The position numbers were made by a program, and so were the translations under genes. Shown here in pieces: positions 1 to 11,607 of a DNA stretch of 64,000 nucleotides (position 1 is its first letter; each line of letters begins with the position of its first letter). The stretch spans positions 90,933,725 through 90,997,724 of the forward strand of contig NC_061120.1 of assembly GCF_002878395.1 (NCBI RefSeq), read 5' to 3'. The notes beneath the pieces were generated by a model that had not been told where the DNA came from, did not search any database, and was given only the letters and a program-made list of their open reading frames with translations. This DNA is from Capsicum annuum. Its lineage: Eukaryota; Streptophyta; Magnoliopsida; Solanales; Solanaceae.

Positions 1-124
1 AAGTTGACTATAGTTATATTCTTCAAAAGAATTTAATTGCTAAGGGATGTTTTGACTTATCTATAAGCTAAGAGCTATTTGAGGCCTTAATACATGTATA
101 ATTCACTTATCAAAATACAAAAAA

Positions 125-924
125 ATGAGTCTTGATTTTGTATTAACTCGAAGCATGATTTTAATATTTTCTTGGATTTTTGGGATGTTACATCACCTTC
201 TTTCTATGACATCCCCTATGGGTACATCCACCTTAGCTCCATCTGATATGCTGCATAAAAATTCTGGACTAATGTCATGTTGTATCTATTGGAGGCTCTA
301 TTCATCCACTCTAAGTAGTACTTTTTGAATCTATCCTCAAACTCTGGCATCTCAGACATGCCCATCGTGCTCAACTTGGGCTCAAGGTAGAACCCTATCT
401 TTCGACCTCTGTGTAGCAGGATGATGGAACTATCCCGATCATATAATTCTAGTATCCTCAGGTACCCCCACTGGTAAATGATGGGCACCGGGGAATGCTT
501 AATTTGTAATATGGGCTGAGTTAGTGAAGGAGGAGGGAACTCCACTGGGGTACTCTTACTAGACTCTCCCTCCTCGCTACCATATCCATCCTCTAAACCT
601 GACTTTAAACCTTCATTATTGGATCCACTGCCAGGTGCAACATCATCTTTCTCATCTTTACCCTCGGGTCCTGATTCAAATCCTCTTTTTCTTCAGACAG
701 GGGAGGTGCATGTGGTGGAAATTGACTTGGGTTCTTCATCCAGGCCTAGCCTGTGGAAGTGATTGGCCAAGGTGTGTAGTCTTTATGCCCCAGGGTAAGC
801 TGCTCATTGGTTCCATCAATTCTGAAATATGATATTCGTTTATGAAATTGTTAGACTCATCGTCAGTGGGCTTGTCCCTAAGTTGATGAGTGGTGGGACG
901 AGCCTACTTCTTAGGTGTCTTCAT
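125..924 (-). pseudogene. Env-like / putative plant transposon domain protein (PF20167-like), broken
   Basis: A minus-strand frame starts at an ATG at 924 (MKTPKK) and runs leftward with several stops. The best open part is 216-545, about 109 codons. It ends in a segment containing LVQNFYAAY, which resembles the LVREFYANY signature of the 'putative plant transposon protein' domain. That domain is common in Solanaceae Athila-like elements, downstream of integrase, where it is sometimes called envelope-like. The position fits, since it lies downstream of A's integrase in the same orientation. Its function is not established even in intact copies. The reading frame is broken by stops near 216, 720 and 915, and it probably continues past base 1. 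Confidence 0.55.
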
Positions 925-2235
925 GGCTCTCTTTACAGGGTTATTTTTTAGGTTTTATTGTACCTGAGAAAAGACACAAGTTAGTTACTACTAGGAAACG
1001 GAAAGAAAAAATAAGAAAAAAACTAAAAATAGTGATAGTGGTTGGGCGCCCTATGAGTCAAGCTACAACTTATTGCCAGAGGTTACAAGTCATTCTAAAA
1101 GTCATATAGTAGAATGACATTTAATAGCTTGACACTAGAAACCCTATGAATCTACCCAATAATTTGTTGGTCCACCTGATGAGTCGTCAAGTGACTCGTA
1201 GTCTAACCAGAATATAATTTCTCAGTTATCATTTATGTCCAGTAACTATGTGTCCACACTACGAGTTGTAAGGTGAGGCAGTGACTCGTAGTGTAAGTCG
1301 TAGTGTGACAAGAGAACTTTATCCTTACTCTTCATGTTATCAGTGGCTACAATTTACTTAATGACTCATTAGGTTACCCTATGAGTCATTACGAGTCCTG
1401 TAGCGACTGCAACATTCATGGTTAAGGATAGTTCTTTTTCAAACCAAGAGCGCAAGGGTACTCAGACTTTCCCTTGTATTTTCACCCACATTTTACCCCA
1501 TAACTTACCCACCCATCAAGTTTGAATCTATTAACAATAATTTTCCTAAAGACAGTAACATCTAGAGAACTTTACAATTTTGATTTAACCCTAGGCACAT
1601 TATTAACTTGGAATCCAAAGCAATTTCTACATATAAAATCAATCATAATTAATGAAGTAGTAATAATAGTTTAATGCTTACCTTGAGATTTCAGAGAATG
1701 CTTACTTAATAATGAGACTTATTCTTGACATGAGAATGTTCAATCATTTTTGGAGTAATTTAGAACTTGAATAGGGTGTTTGTAGATGATTAATAGTGTA
1801 TTTAGTGTATTTTAAGATAGTTTTAGAAATGGAGGGAGTCATGCAAATTTAAATAAAGTAGGGGAATCAATTGGGGAATTTAAATTCCTTTTATTCTGCT
1901 TGAATCGGGTTGGGTCATCCTGTTGGGTCTACAATGTCATTCCTAAATACGAATCGCGTAGTCGGTTTCTAAGGGCCGTGGTCTCCCTACGTTTAGAGTT
2001 ATAGCCTTACCTAGTTCTCCAGTCATGATGACTCAAGGCGATAAGTCATTTTCACCGACAACAACTTATTCTGAGAATCTTCAAGACTCTAGAGACCACT
2101 TACTCTCAGGTAGTGATGAGTCATAGGGATTCCCTACAAATTGTAGGTTCCCTCATGGGGACCTAGGTGCCAGAAATTTTTCTAGTCTTTTCCTGCATCA
2201 TTTAGCCCTGCACACTAAACACACAAAGTACCTTA
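925..2235. other. Non-coding spacer of element A, rich in a degenerate TGAGTCGT/ACTCGTAG motif
   Basis: No convincing gene is present. The stretch 1160-1410 and again 2020-2130 carry many imperfect copies of TGAGTCGT or its complement (ATGAGTC, GACTCGTAG, ACGAGTTG). The same motif recurs in A's LTR at 21740-22140. In related elements this interval separates integrase from the env-like frame. It does not contain the A LTR end (TGTCGCC) or the AACCCACAGGG block seen at 21490-21520, so I do not call it an LTR. Confidence 0.5.
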
Positions 2236-2259
2236 TAATTTAATAAGTACAAAATATGG

Positions 2260-2427
2260 GTTGCCTCCTACGTAGTGCTTAATTTAATGCCATGGCACGG
2301 CGTGGCTATGCTGGATACTAAAACTTTACTAATAAGCCCATGAGTTGCCTCCCATGCAGTGCCTAATTTAACATTACAATATGTCTCAGTTGCCTTGGAT
2401 ACTCAGACTTTGCTAAGGCTCATATCA
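2260..2427 (-). repeat. 84-bp imperfect tandem duplication at the 3' end of A's pol
   Basis: Two copies begin with GTTGCCTCC at 2260 and 2344 and both continue with a 'tgg-atact-aactttgcta'-like tail. The period is 84 bp, or 28 codons. The copies are clearly diverged. On the minus strand they encode the tryptophan-containing tail that normally follows integrase in this family. Confidence 0.7.
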
Positions 2428-3327
2428 GCACAAACCTTCACTTCTTCCATATTTCCCATATTGTGCTTAACACATTTACCATTCACCTTAAAGAGGGCTT
2501 CTCTGTCTTGGTTCAACTCAATTTCACTATGTGGGAATACTATAATCACAGTAAATGGTCCATACCACCTTGACTTCAACTTGCCAGGAACCAAGAGGAG
2601 TATCGAATTATATAACTAGACTATATCACCAGGTTGGAATACCTCTTTCTCAATCTTTTTATTATGATACAACTTTATCTCCTTCTTGTACAAGTTGAAC
2701 TCTCATAAGATCAAAGCCGAAATTCATCCAAATAATTCACCTTACTCATTCTCAGGTTTGTAGCATTGCCCCACTCAAAATTTATCTTTTTCAACGCCTA
2801 TAGTGTCTTGTGGTCAAGTTCAACTGGCAAGTAGCATACCTTGCCATACATAAGCTAATATAGAGAGGAACCTATGGGGGGTTTTAAAAGCTGTCTGGTG
2901 GGACCAAAGTGCATCATCTAGCATCTTGACTAATCAATCAGGTTGGCATTCATAGTCTTTGCCAATTTAGACTTGATCTCATGATTGGAGACCTCAACCG
3001 ACCCTCTTGTTTTTGGATGGTAAGGTGTTGCCACCTTATGTTTCACTCCATACTTCTTAAGAAGGGCCTTAAATATATGATTACAAAAATGTGAGATACT
3101 ATTACTAATGATAGCATGTGGAGTACCAAGCCTTTGAATATGTTCTTAAAAAATGCCATGACATTATGACTCTTATTATTGGGAAATGCAACCGCTTTCA
3201 CCCACTTAGAAACATAGTCAAAAACCACCAATACATACTTTATACTATACAAACTCACAAATAGACCCATGAAATCAATCCCCCACACATTAAAAAACTC
3301 AAGCTAAAGAATAGGTGTCATAGGGAG
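2403..3327 (-). pseudogene. Integrase catalytic core and C-terminal region of element A (3' part)
   Basis: Minus-strand translation gives the DDE core opening WGIDFMG (around 3288), where the first catalytic Asp is intact. Then come VVFDYVSKWVKAVAFPNN, and near 2594 the C-terminal PGKLKSRWYGPFTV block typical of this family. The next integrase strand, expected to carry the second Asp, is garbled (LSLVIVSHIF), and frameshifts separate the core from the C-terminal block. The frame continues upstream to 3323 as MTPIL, stop, LEFFNV, and is cut there by element B. The preceding residues, KHELP, are found at 11076 on the other side of B, which proves the join. Confidence 0.88.
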
Positions 3328-4957
3328 TATTGCACCCAAGTGCATACAGAAGTTTGCATGGTCCTACCAAGTAATACAGTGTCCTTATAAAAAGCCAAAT
3401 ATTAATCCCATTGGGGCTTGTGTTGAAAACTATCTATATATAGTTCACTATAAAGTTTAACAATTTCTCAAGTAACCAAAAGAGTTTGAAAAGTTAAAAC
3501 TAAACATAACCATAAATAATTCAGTAAATTAAAAGTCTTGGATAATCAATGGGGAGAAACCCAGCGTTAAGGCTCTGTGAAAAATCATACTATGCTATTG
3601 AACTTCATTGGTTATGCCACTTATCTTGGTTGTTGATTCACGGGGTTGATATTATGACAATGGTCTTCCGAGCCTCTAATCACCTATCTAGCTTAGCCTC
3701 ACAACTATATCATAGAGAGGGGACGTGGAAACTAAGTTAAATTCAATTATATTTCATTTCGTAACTGAACCAACTATGTCACTTATGTATATTCTTAGAC
3801 TAAATACAAATTATAACTTCATTCTCTAGAAGATTACAATCTTATTCTATTTACCCAGCGTTCTATCCTCTTGTTCCTCCTTTTGGGCTCATAAGATAAC
3901 AATGAATGTATTATAAGGATAGATAATACTTAAAAATAATATAAACAAGGATAAATAAAAACCAAATATGATAAATAATCAAAAACAAGTCAATTCATAA
4001 CAAGAGTAATCATGTTCTTGGCCTTAACACCAGAAAAGGGTGTTTAGCTGCTCATGGACATAGCCGTAATCGCAATGATAGAATACATGTTAAAATCCAT
4101 AAAAAAAATAAAGTATGTAAGAAATACCCTAAATTAAGAGATATTTATCCTCCCTCACAGTTTCAAGGTTGTGTAGGGTGTGTAACATAATGTTTAAGGG
4201 TCCTATTTATAGGAGGACATAAGTTACCGAATTGAACTTAGGTCTGTGCCAAGCCCCTTATTGCGGTGAATAGAGTCTGTGGAACGTCCTTATTACTCTT
4301 AAACACTTGAATTGGTCATTTAGTATCCCACAAGGGAGTTTCATGGACCCTAACATGATGCCTAAGCTCCGTAGCACGCCAATGACTCCAAAACATACTT
4401 TTTTGGTCAAATCCTGTTCCGTGATTTTGTCCATCCTTTCCAAGCCTCGTGGTGTAGTTAAAACTTGATTTACAGTTTGAGTATCATAAATATACCATAA
4501 TTATAAACTCAAAAAGCATCCTATATCATTAAACACCACGTATTAGAGCTCAAAACGACATACAATTCAAGATGATGAACTAGAATCTTAAGCTAAGAAT
4601 ACTAGTTTGTCCTTTTGATCTTTAACTTAGTTTTGACTCTTGGATTGTTTCAATTGAAACACATAATTATACATTTATACCCTTAATAACTCATTACACA
4701 CACTAGAACCCTTCGATATCAGCTAGAACAATGCATAGCTCAAGCTAGTAACACCAGTTTTCTCGTTTAAACTCTAAGTGATCAAATTCATTACAAACTT
4801 GTCTGAAACACACCTTAAACATTATAGACAAGTGGTCTAACACTTAGATTCTACATTAAATCATTAAAAAAATATCAAGCACACAAGAAGTCCTCAAAAC
4901 AAGTCTAAAAAGGCATAAATAATGACAGTGAGGTGCATAAAATTCCTCCTCAGATCA
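3328..4957 (-). repeat. 3' LTR of element B
   Basis: It aligns along its length with 9418-11070. Blocks such as 3991-4080 and 4556-4620 are nearly identical to 10079-10168 and 10646-10712, while other parts differ by perhaps 10-15 % by eye. It ends with CAGATCA, giving TGATCTG as the LTR start on the minus strand. Confidence 0.92.
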
Positions 4958-4970
4958 TCACCCCACACTT
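4958..4970 (-). other. Polypurine tract of element B
   Basis: On the minus strand this reads AAGTGTGGGGTGA, immediately before the LTR start TGATCTG. Such a tract primes plus-strand DNA synthesis in LTR retrotransposons. The position and purine content fit, apart from two T residues. Confidence 0.75.
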
Positions 4971-6821
4971 ATAACCTTGTTCGTCCTCGAACAATTCTTT
5001 GCTCTAAGCATCATAATCAGAAGAGAGTCCGCACTTCTAATACAAGAAAGATATTGAATCCAACACTACAATGACAACACAAAATGCAAGTGTTTACACT
5101 AGGCATGTTATACACAATTGAAAGGTCAAGAACACTACTCCAAAACATCCTAGCCTTAAGAATTGATTCACCAAGTTGGAAGACATACCTATAGTTCAAT
5201 CAAAGAGATCATACAAATTATGCAACTATCACCAAACATGTTCCCTCACAACAAGAGAGTTACCCATAATGACTCTCATAAATGAAATTTATTACAAATT
5301 GGGTACAAGAATCAAATTATGCTCACTCACACAAGGAATTCACAAGTTACACAAGATGAACCATAGGATTTCCTTTAGTGTAATACTCCACTAATTTTAG
5401 AATGATGAAGCTTAGGATCAAATAGGTCTTTAATGGTTGTCATGTAGGCTAAGGTATGGGTAGTAACTATTTTATCCAAGACCAGTGAATATCTTCCCTA
5501 AGAGCTTTAATATATCACACTTTTCATTCAATTCACCTCTAACAACCATTTCCACCACTTCTGTCTACCTATATTTTTTTCCCATCTCATTAAGCTCACT
5601 CACATACTATATGGAAGACATTATTGTCTATTAATTTATGATTCAATTTTAGCATAAATTTCTTTCACTCCCAACCGCAACACATCAATTGTACAAAATA
5701 ATAACTATTACTTTGGAGCTTCAATTTTACCTTTTTCCTTTTTTTTCACACTCCTTAACTCATTAAATTTGAAATAAAGTTCTTAGAAGCTTTGAATCAA
5801 ATTAAGGTCAATCAAACAAGGGGATACATGCTACATATGAGGCTTCTAAAGAAAAATAATCTAAAGGATCAACAGGGTTAACTAGGATTATGCACAAAGG
5901 TAGGTTACAAAGAGGGTATACATATGGCTGTTAAAGAAATTCCTATATCATTTCCTAAGCTCACTCTTTTTATTGCACTTTTCACGCACACCAGATAAAT
6001 TCTAGACATCAAATACAACAAGAAATGCACAACAACCTTACACACACATGTCATATGTTTAACTCAAGTAGGATCATCATAGACTCTCAACCAAATAATA
6101 GAATAAATTCAACATTAGTCCAACAAGTGCAAGAGTCATAATCATGAGCCTAGGAGTCTTAAAAGAATTCATTGATCATAACAACATGCTATCACATACA
6201 AATCCCACTTGCATCATGCAATCATACATGGAACCAACAAGAATATGTCACTTATCTAATCACAAAAATTAAAAAAAATACTCCTAAAATTTAAAAGGAT
6301 ATTGGGTTCAAGAGACACCTCTGTGGAAAAGAACCCAAAAAAACAACCATGAGGTGGGTGAAGTATGCACCTACTAGAATGAACCAAACAACTAAAAGCC
6401 AAAAAGAGAAATACTTTTTGTAATTTTTTCAAATTTACCCAAAAATCTAGAAAAACAACCAAGAATCAAGAACTACTCATCACTTCACCTGAAACAATAG
6501 GAATTTCCCCATCCCACACTTAAAAATCTACTTTATCCCAAAAGTATACTTAAAAGTAGAGATAGAAATACTCCATGAGGCCTCTAGGACTAGCTAGTAG
6601 CATCCTCATACATCATAAGAGTTTGGGTACCCTACACTCATCCTTCGCCATGTTTCTCAGCTTAGGTTTTTGGTACTCACACTTTTCATCAACCTATGAC
6701 TCAACAAAACAAAAACTACATAAAGTAAAAACTAACAATACTGAAAATTAAATACCTACCTTAACTTGGGTTTTCACCCAAGCAGCATCTGATTTAGTGT
6801 CGCAGCATAACCTATATCAAC
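4971..6821. other. Non-coding 3' interior of element B
   Basis: About 1.85 kb of AT-rich sequence has no reading frame resembling pol. A second CCCACACTTA block near 6509 resembles the purine tract at 4958. In a full element this space would hold RT and integrase, and I see no remnants of either. Short open frames here (for example 5017-5199 and 6256-6462) match no family I recognise. Confidence 0.6.
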
Positions 6822-9270
6822 TCATCCATTTTCCTTCATCCTATTCCTTCTGCTTGGAGGCCATCTTCTCACTTGTTTCTTACATCTTGAGTGTGTGCTG
6901 TCAAGTTCAATAGCTTTTTTAACAAAAGCCTTTTTAGGCTTATCAATTATCATCACTTTAGGCTTAGGTATTGGTGGCTTGGGTAACTCGATGAGAAAGT
7001 CCAAAGAGGTCTTTGGTGGATTGGGCTCCACTACCCCATATTCATCAACTTCTCTCACTATAATCATGCATAAATATTTATTATGTGATAGCGCGTTGAG
7101 TAATTTTTAAATCGTGAAGACCATTTTTTTATCTTCCAAACTGTGATAGCGCGTTGAGTAATTTTTAAATCATGAAGACCATTTTTTTATCTTCCAAACT
7201 CATTGTAAGTGTGCCCTCTCTCACATCTATCAATACTCCCTCCATCGCTAAGAATTGATGTTGCAAGATAATCGATACCCTGTCATATGACTTATAATCA
7301 AATATAATAAAATTGGCAAGGATAATAAACTTACCATCCTTGATGAGAACATCTTTGATGGTTCCTTAAGGATGGACTATGGCTTGGTCTGCTATTTGGT
7401 GTAGCACAAAACACGATCTCAGCTTCCCCGAACCCAAAGTGTTGAACATTAATAGAGGTATCATATTAATACTTACCCTCAAATCACTCAGTGCATGGAC
7501 CACCTCATTGTTACCAATTTGAATAAGGAGAGTGAACCTCCTAGGGTCCTTAAGATTTTTAGGCATCTTCTGCATTACCACAGAGCTACACTTCTCATTG
7601 AGTGATACTATCTCAACATCATGAAACTTAATTTTATTAGTTATCACATCATTCAAGTACTTAGAATACTTGGACATTCCTTGCAAAACATCTAAAAGAG
7701 GAGGGTTTATATAAAGCTCACTGAACATGTCAAATAATTTCTTGAAGCATGCATCCTCCTTTGCTTTTCTTAGACTCTGTAGAAATGGTGGTGGTGGTAT
7801 CTCCTTCTCAACACTTTTGTCTTAGAGTACTCATACATCCCCAAATAATCAGTAACTTTGTCAGCAACCAGTTGAGGAATAAACTCTGCATCTACCTTCT
7901 TATTTATCTTTGGAGGTCTGTTAATCAACTCTTTTACACGTCTCACTGTGATTTCCATTACTTGTTTAGGAGGTTCATTATCACTTGGTAAATCACCTTG
8001 AGGCTTAGAATTTGGTGCCTATTGCAATTTCCCCAACTGATGCTCCAACTGCTTCTGAAGTACTTGCTGATTTTTAGTTTAGCAGCCATTTGTTCTTGGG
8101 TGGCTATGATCTTCTTTAACATTTCCTCTATGTTACTGTCCTGTGTATTTTTCTGTTGATGATATTGATGATTATTGTTCCATAAATTATTTGGTGCCTG
8201 AGTCTACCACTTTTTGTTATAGGCATTACCAAATTTGTCCTTTGAGCATTGCCGGCAAAATTTACTGACTTAGGATTTGCACCATACATATCTATAGAGT
8301 GGACACTATTTCCATAAACCTTAAACCAACTTATGGTCTACTACACTACATTCACCTGAGACGTAGTTTGATTCACACCTAATATGCAAAATTAGGTTAT
8401 TATCTAATTCTGCATGGCTGACAGTTGATCGGCTAAGGCTATGATACCATCAACTTCTCTCATACCAACCACCCTTTTCACTAAGTTTCTATACATGTCA
8501 CCATGCCAACCAGGATTCCCTTGAGCAATGCGATTTAATAAAGTATATATTTCATAATTAGTCTTTTCCAGAGCCTGACCACCTGTAACTGAATCTAGCA
8601 AAATTTTCATGTTATGGTCAAAGAATTCAACAAAGGTATGAGCTAATACCTCATTTGACTACTAATGGTGTGGACAATCCCAAATAAGAGACTTTAATCT
8701 CTCCCAAAAATAATAAATATTCTAGTTTGCCCTCTACTTAAAGCTCACAATCTCACTGCAAAGTCTCACAGTCTTGCCAACTGGAAAAAAGTAGATAATG
8801 AACTTCTGAGCTAAGTTATTCTAAGTTGTTATTGAACCTTCTAGATCAGAGTGCAACCACTTCTTTGCTTTCCCTAATAGTGAAAAGGGAAAAAGTAATA
8901 GTCTTAAATAGTCAATTAACACATTTGTAGGGATGAATGTGTCACTGATCTCCAAAAGGTTCTATAAATAGACTTGTGGATCTTCATGTGAAAGCCTAGT
9001 AAACTATCCATTGCTGATCAAAAGTTGCATCACGTTTTGTTTCTGTTCAAATCTACTTCTAAGATCCAATTTTTAAATGGGAGATATCAAATTAGTTGCA
9101 AGTGGGATTGCCACTTTGCGAACTATCCTACCAGCTGGTGTATCCTTAGCCATGGGAGCAGGAATATCTTTTTCTTGGTTGATTTATGGGATGCGGTGGA
9201 GAAGGAACACTTCTCTCCTTCATTAGTGAAAGCATTGTTCGGGCTTAGGATCTGATTTAACTAATTCCCG
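6822..9270 (-). pseudogene. gag-protease polyprotein of element B, broken
   Basis: Minus-strand fragments follow the Athila-type gag order. Residues like GSITTWNNLAQKF occur near 8840. A later gag block with ILLDSVTGGQALEKTNYEIY lies at 8404-8610. At 7366-7728 comes the gag-protease junction (PLLDVLQGMSKYSKYL, then the protease site DLRVSIN). The family motif is DLGASIN, so the catalytic Asp is present but the following Gly is replaced. Protease C-terminal sequence continues to about 6822, where it stops. Several frameshifts and stops interrupt the frame, and the exact start is unclear. In a working element this would form the particle shell and process itself. Confidence 0.85.
7085..7200. 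repeat. 58-bp tandem duplication inside B's protease region
   Basis: Two copies of a unit with GATAGCGCGTTGAG (starting at 7087 and 7145) differ by about one base (tcgtgaag versus tcatgaag) apart from the junction. The length of 58 bp is not a multiple of three, so the duplication shifts the reading frame. Confidence 0.9.
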
Positions 9271-9390
9271 GTTCCTTGCCAGCTTACTAGCTTGTAAACC
9301 TATTTCCTGTAAAGTCAGAATCAAGACCAAGTGAAAAGAACCAAAGAAATCTAAAAATTAAAACTGAAACTAAAGAAGTTTCCAAATTAC

Positions 9391-9413
9391 AAGTCCCGGG
9401 AAACAACTCCAAA
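9391..9413 (-). other. Primer-binding site of element B
   Basis: The minus strand just inside the 5' LTR reads TTTGGAGTTGTTTCCCGGG followed by ACTT. This matches 18 of 23 positions of the Athila/Tat-type site TTTGGCGCCGTTGCCGGGG plus ACTT as I recall it. It lies four bases from the LTR end, as expected. Confidence 0.8.
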
Positions 9414-9417
9414 AATG

Positions 9418-11070
9418 TGTTGTGCCCACGTGCACACGCAAGTGTACATGGTCCCACCAAGTAATATAGCAGCCTTATAAATATCCTAATATCAATCCTG
9501 TGGGGACTTTTGTTGAAAAATATATAAATCTAGTTCACTATAAATATTAACAAGTTCTCAAGTAAATAAAAGAATTTGGAAAGTCGAAACTAGATATAAC
9601 CGTAAACAATGCGGTAAATTAAATGTCTTGGATAATAAATAGGGATAAACAAGGTTTAAGGCTCTGTGAACAATTATATTATGATTTTAGACTTTATTTT
9701 TTAGGTTACTTATCATTGTTTTTTATTCAAGGGGTTGATATTATGACTATGGTCTTCTAAGCCTTTAATCACCTATCTAACTAAGCCCCATAACTACATT
9801 GTCGAGCAGGGATATGGAAACTAAGTTAAATGCATTTACATTTCATCACATAACTGAACCAAATAGGTCACTTAGTTATATTACTATCCTAAATGTAAAT
9901 TATAACTTCATTTTGTAGAAGATTACAATCCTATTCTATTTACCCCAAATTTTATCCTCTTGTTCCTTCTTCTGGGCTCACAAGATGACAATGGATGTAT
10001 TATAAGGGTGTATAATCCTTAAAATAATAATAAAAAGGATAAATAAACAACCATATATTATAAATAATCAAAACCAAGTCAATTCATAACAAGAGTAATC
10101 ATGTTCTTGGCCTTAACCCCAGAAAAGGGTGTTTAGCTGCTCATGGACATAACCGTAATCACAATGATACAATACAAGTTGAAATCCATAATAAAACCAA
10201 ATTATGGAATAATTACAATAAATTAAGTGTTCTCCATCCTCCCTCAAAGTTTTAAGGTCTTCCAAGGTGTGTAACATAATGTTTAAGGGTCCTATTTATA
10301 AGAGGACACAAGATGCAGATTTGAACCTAGATCCGTGTTATGCCCCTTTATCGCTGTACCTAGGGCCTATGGAACGTACTTATAGTGTTGGAAAACTTTA
10401 ATTGATCATTTATTATTCCTCCAATGTCATTTCATGGACCATAACGCATTTCCTAAGCTCCATGGCACACCAATGACTTTAAAACATTCGTTTTTGGTCA
10501 AATCTTGTCCCGTGCTTTTATCCATCCTTTACAAGCCTTGTGATGTTATTTACACTTTATTTAAAGATTTTGTATAATACATATATCATAATTATCAACT
10601 AATAATTCATCCTATATCATTAAACACCACATAGTAGAGCTCAAAACGACATACAATTCAAGACGATGAACTAGAATCTTAAGCTAAGAATACTAGTTCT
10701 GCCCTTTTGATCTCTAACTTAGTTTTGACTCTTGAATTGTTTCAATTTAAACTTGAAGACTATAAACAATTTCCACACATAATTACACATTCATTCCCTT
10801 AGTAACTCATTACACACACTAGATTCTATCGAGATCAACTAGAATAACACATAGCTCAAACTGATAACACTAGTTTTCTCGTCTAAACTCTAGGTGACCA
10901 AATTGATTCCAAACTTGTTTGAAACACACCTTAAAATTATATTCAAGTAGTTTAACACTTATATGTTCAATTATATTATTAACAACATAATAAGCACACA
11001 AGAATTCCTCAAAACAATGCTAAAAAAGCATAAATAATGACACAAAGGTTCATAAATTCACCTCAAATCA
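9418..11070 (-). repeat. 5' LTR of element B
   Basis: Pairs with 3328-4957. Its inner end reads TGTTGTGCCC on the plus strand, so the LTR ends GGGCACAACA in the sense direction. Its outer end at 11070 abuts the second GGGAG target copy. As the 5' LTR it would hold the promoter. I could not single out a TATA box with confidence in such AT-rich sequence. Confidence 0.92.
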
Positions 11071-11075
11071 GGGAG

Positions 11076-11593
11076 CTCATGCTTCCGTAAGATATTTCCT
11101 TAGTGCTGGAATTAGAACAGGAAGGAGCATAGTTATGTTAATCTTTGTAAATAGTCAGTCAATAGTAACCATACTGCAAGATCTTACGGGTCGTGCGAGT
11201 ACCACACGGTAACCCCCAACTCGGGACAAGTGACAAGCCTCAAGAGTATGCATCATCTCAAATTTGGGAATAAACCTCCAAATAATAAGATACACAAACA
11301 CCTAAAATAAGAATGACTCATCCTATAAAAACTTACGTACCTCATGCATAAATAGCTTTCTGTGCTGAAATGATAAGTCTTTTAAGATGAGGTCACTTGC
11401 CAAATAGTTTGCAAAATAAGCAAACCTGGGGATTAAGAATTGTAATACTGCCAAGGCTTGATCATCTAGAAAAGTATCATTAATATCAAGCTCATACCCT
11501 ACTTTGAGTATCGCCTCTTCTTCTAGGAGGGATAGATGGTTCACAACCTGATTCTCTATACCCTTTCAGTCTTTGACCTAAAGATTGAAATTC
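11076..11593 (-). pseudogene. RNase H end, HHCC zinc region and integrase N-terminus of element A (middle piece)
   Basis: The frames read from right to left. First come LNFNL, VKD and KGIENQVVNHLS, the RNase H C-terminal strand of Athila-type pol. Next is the linker at 11323-11544 with PRFAYFANYLASDLI. A degraded zinc-finger region follows (LEACHLSRVGG near 11240). Last is GNILRKHELP at 11076-11105, immediately before the integrase core that resumes at 3327. There are several frameshifts. This piece is bounded by the B insertion on the left and the K insertion on the right. Confidence 0.87.
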
Positions 11594-11607
11594 AAGAGGA
11601 GGTGGAT

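Larger units (their letters stand above)
3328..11070 (-). mobile_element. Element B: gag-protease-only Athila-like LTR retrotransposon inserted in A's integrase
   Basis: Two LTRs of 1630 and 1653 bp face the same way (3328-4957 and 9418-11070). The element is flanked by a perfect 5-bp target duplication GGGAG (3323-3327 and 11071-11075). Read on the minus strand it begins TGATTTGAGG and ends GGGCACAACA. The primer site lies just inside the right LTR and the purine tract just inside the left one. The 4.5-kb interior encodes gag and protease but no RT, RNase H or integrase. It therefore resembles the non-autonomous 'TR-GAG' class, with protease retained, and would have needed enzymes from a full-length relative. 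The left LTR terminus is mutated from TG to TA. Confidence 0.93.

Noticed and set aside
925..2235. 3' LTR of element A
   Set aside because: It shares the TGAGTCGT motif with the 5' LTR but lacks the TGTCGCC terminus and the AACCCACAGGG block. It also lies before the env-like frame.
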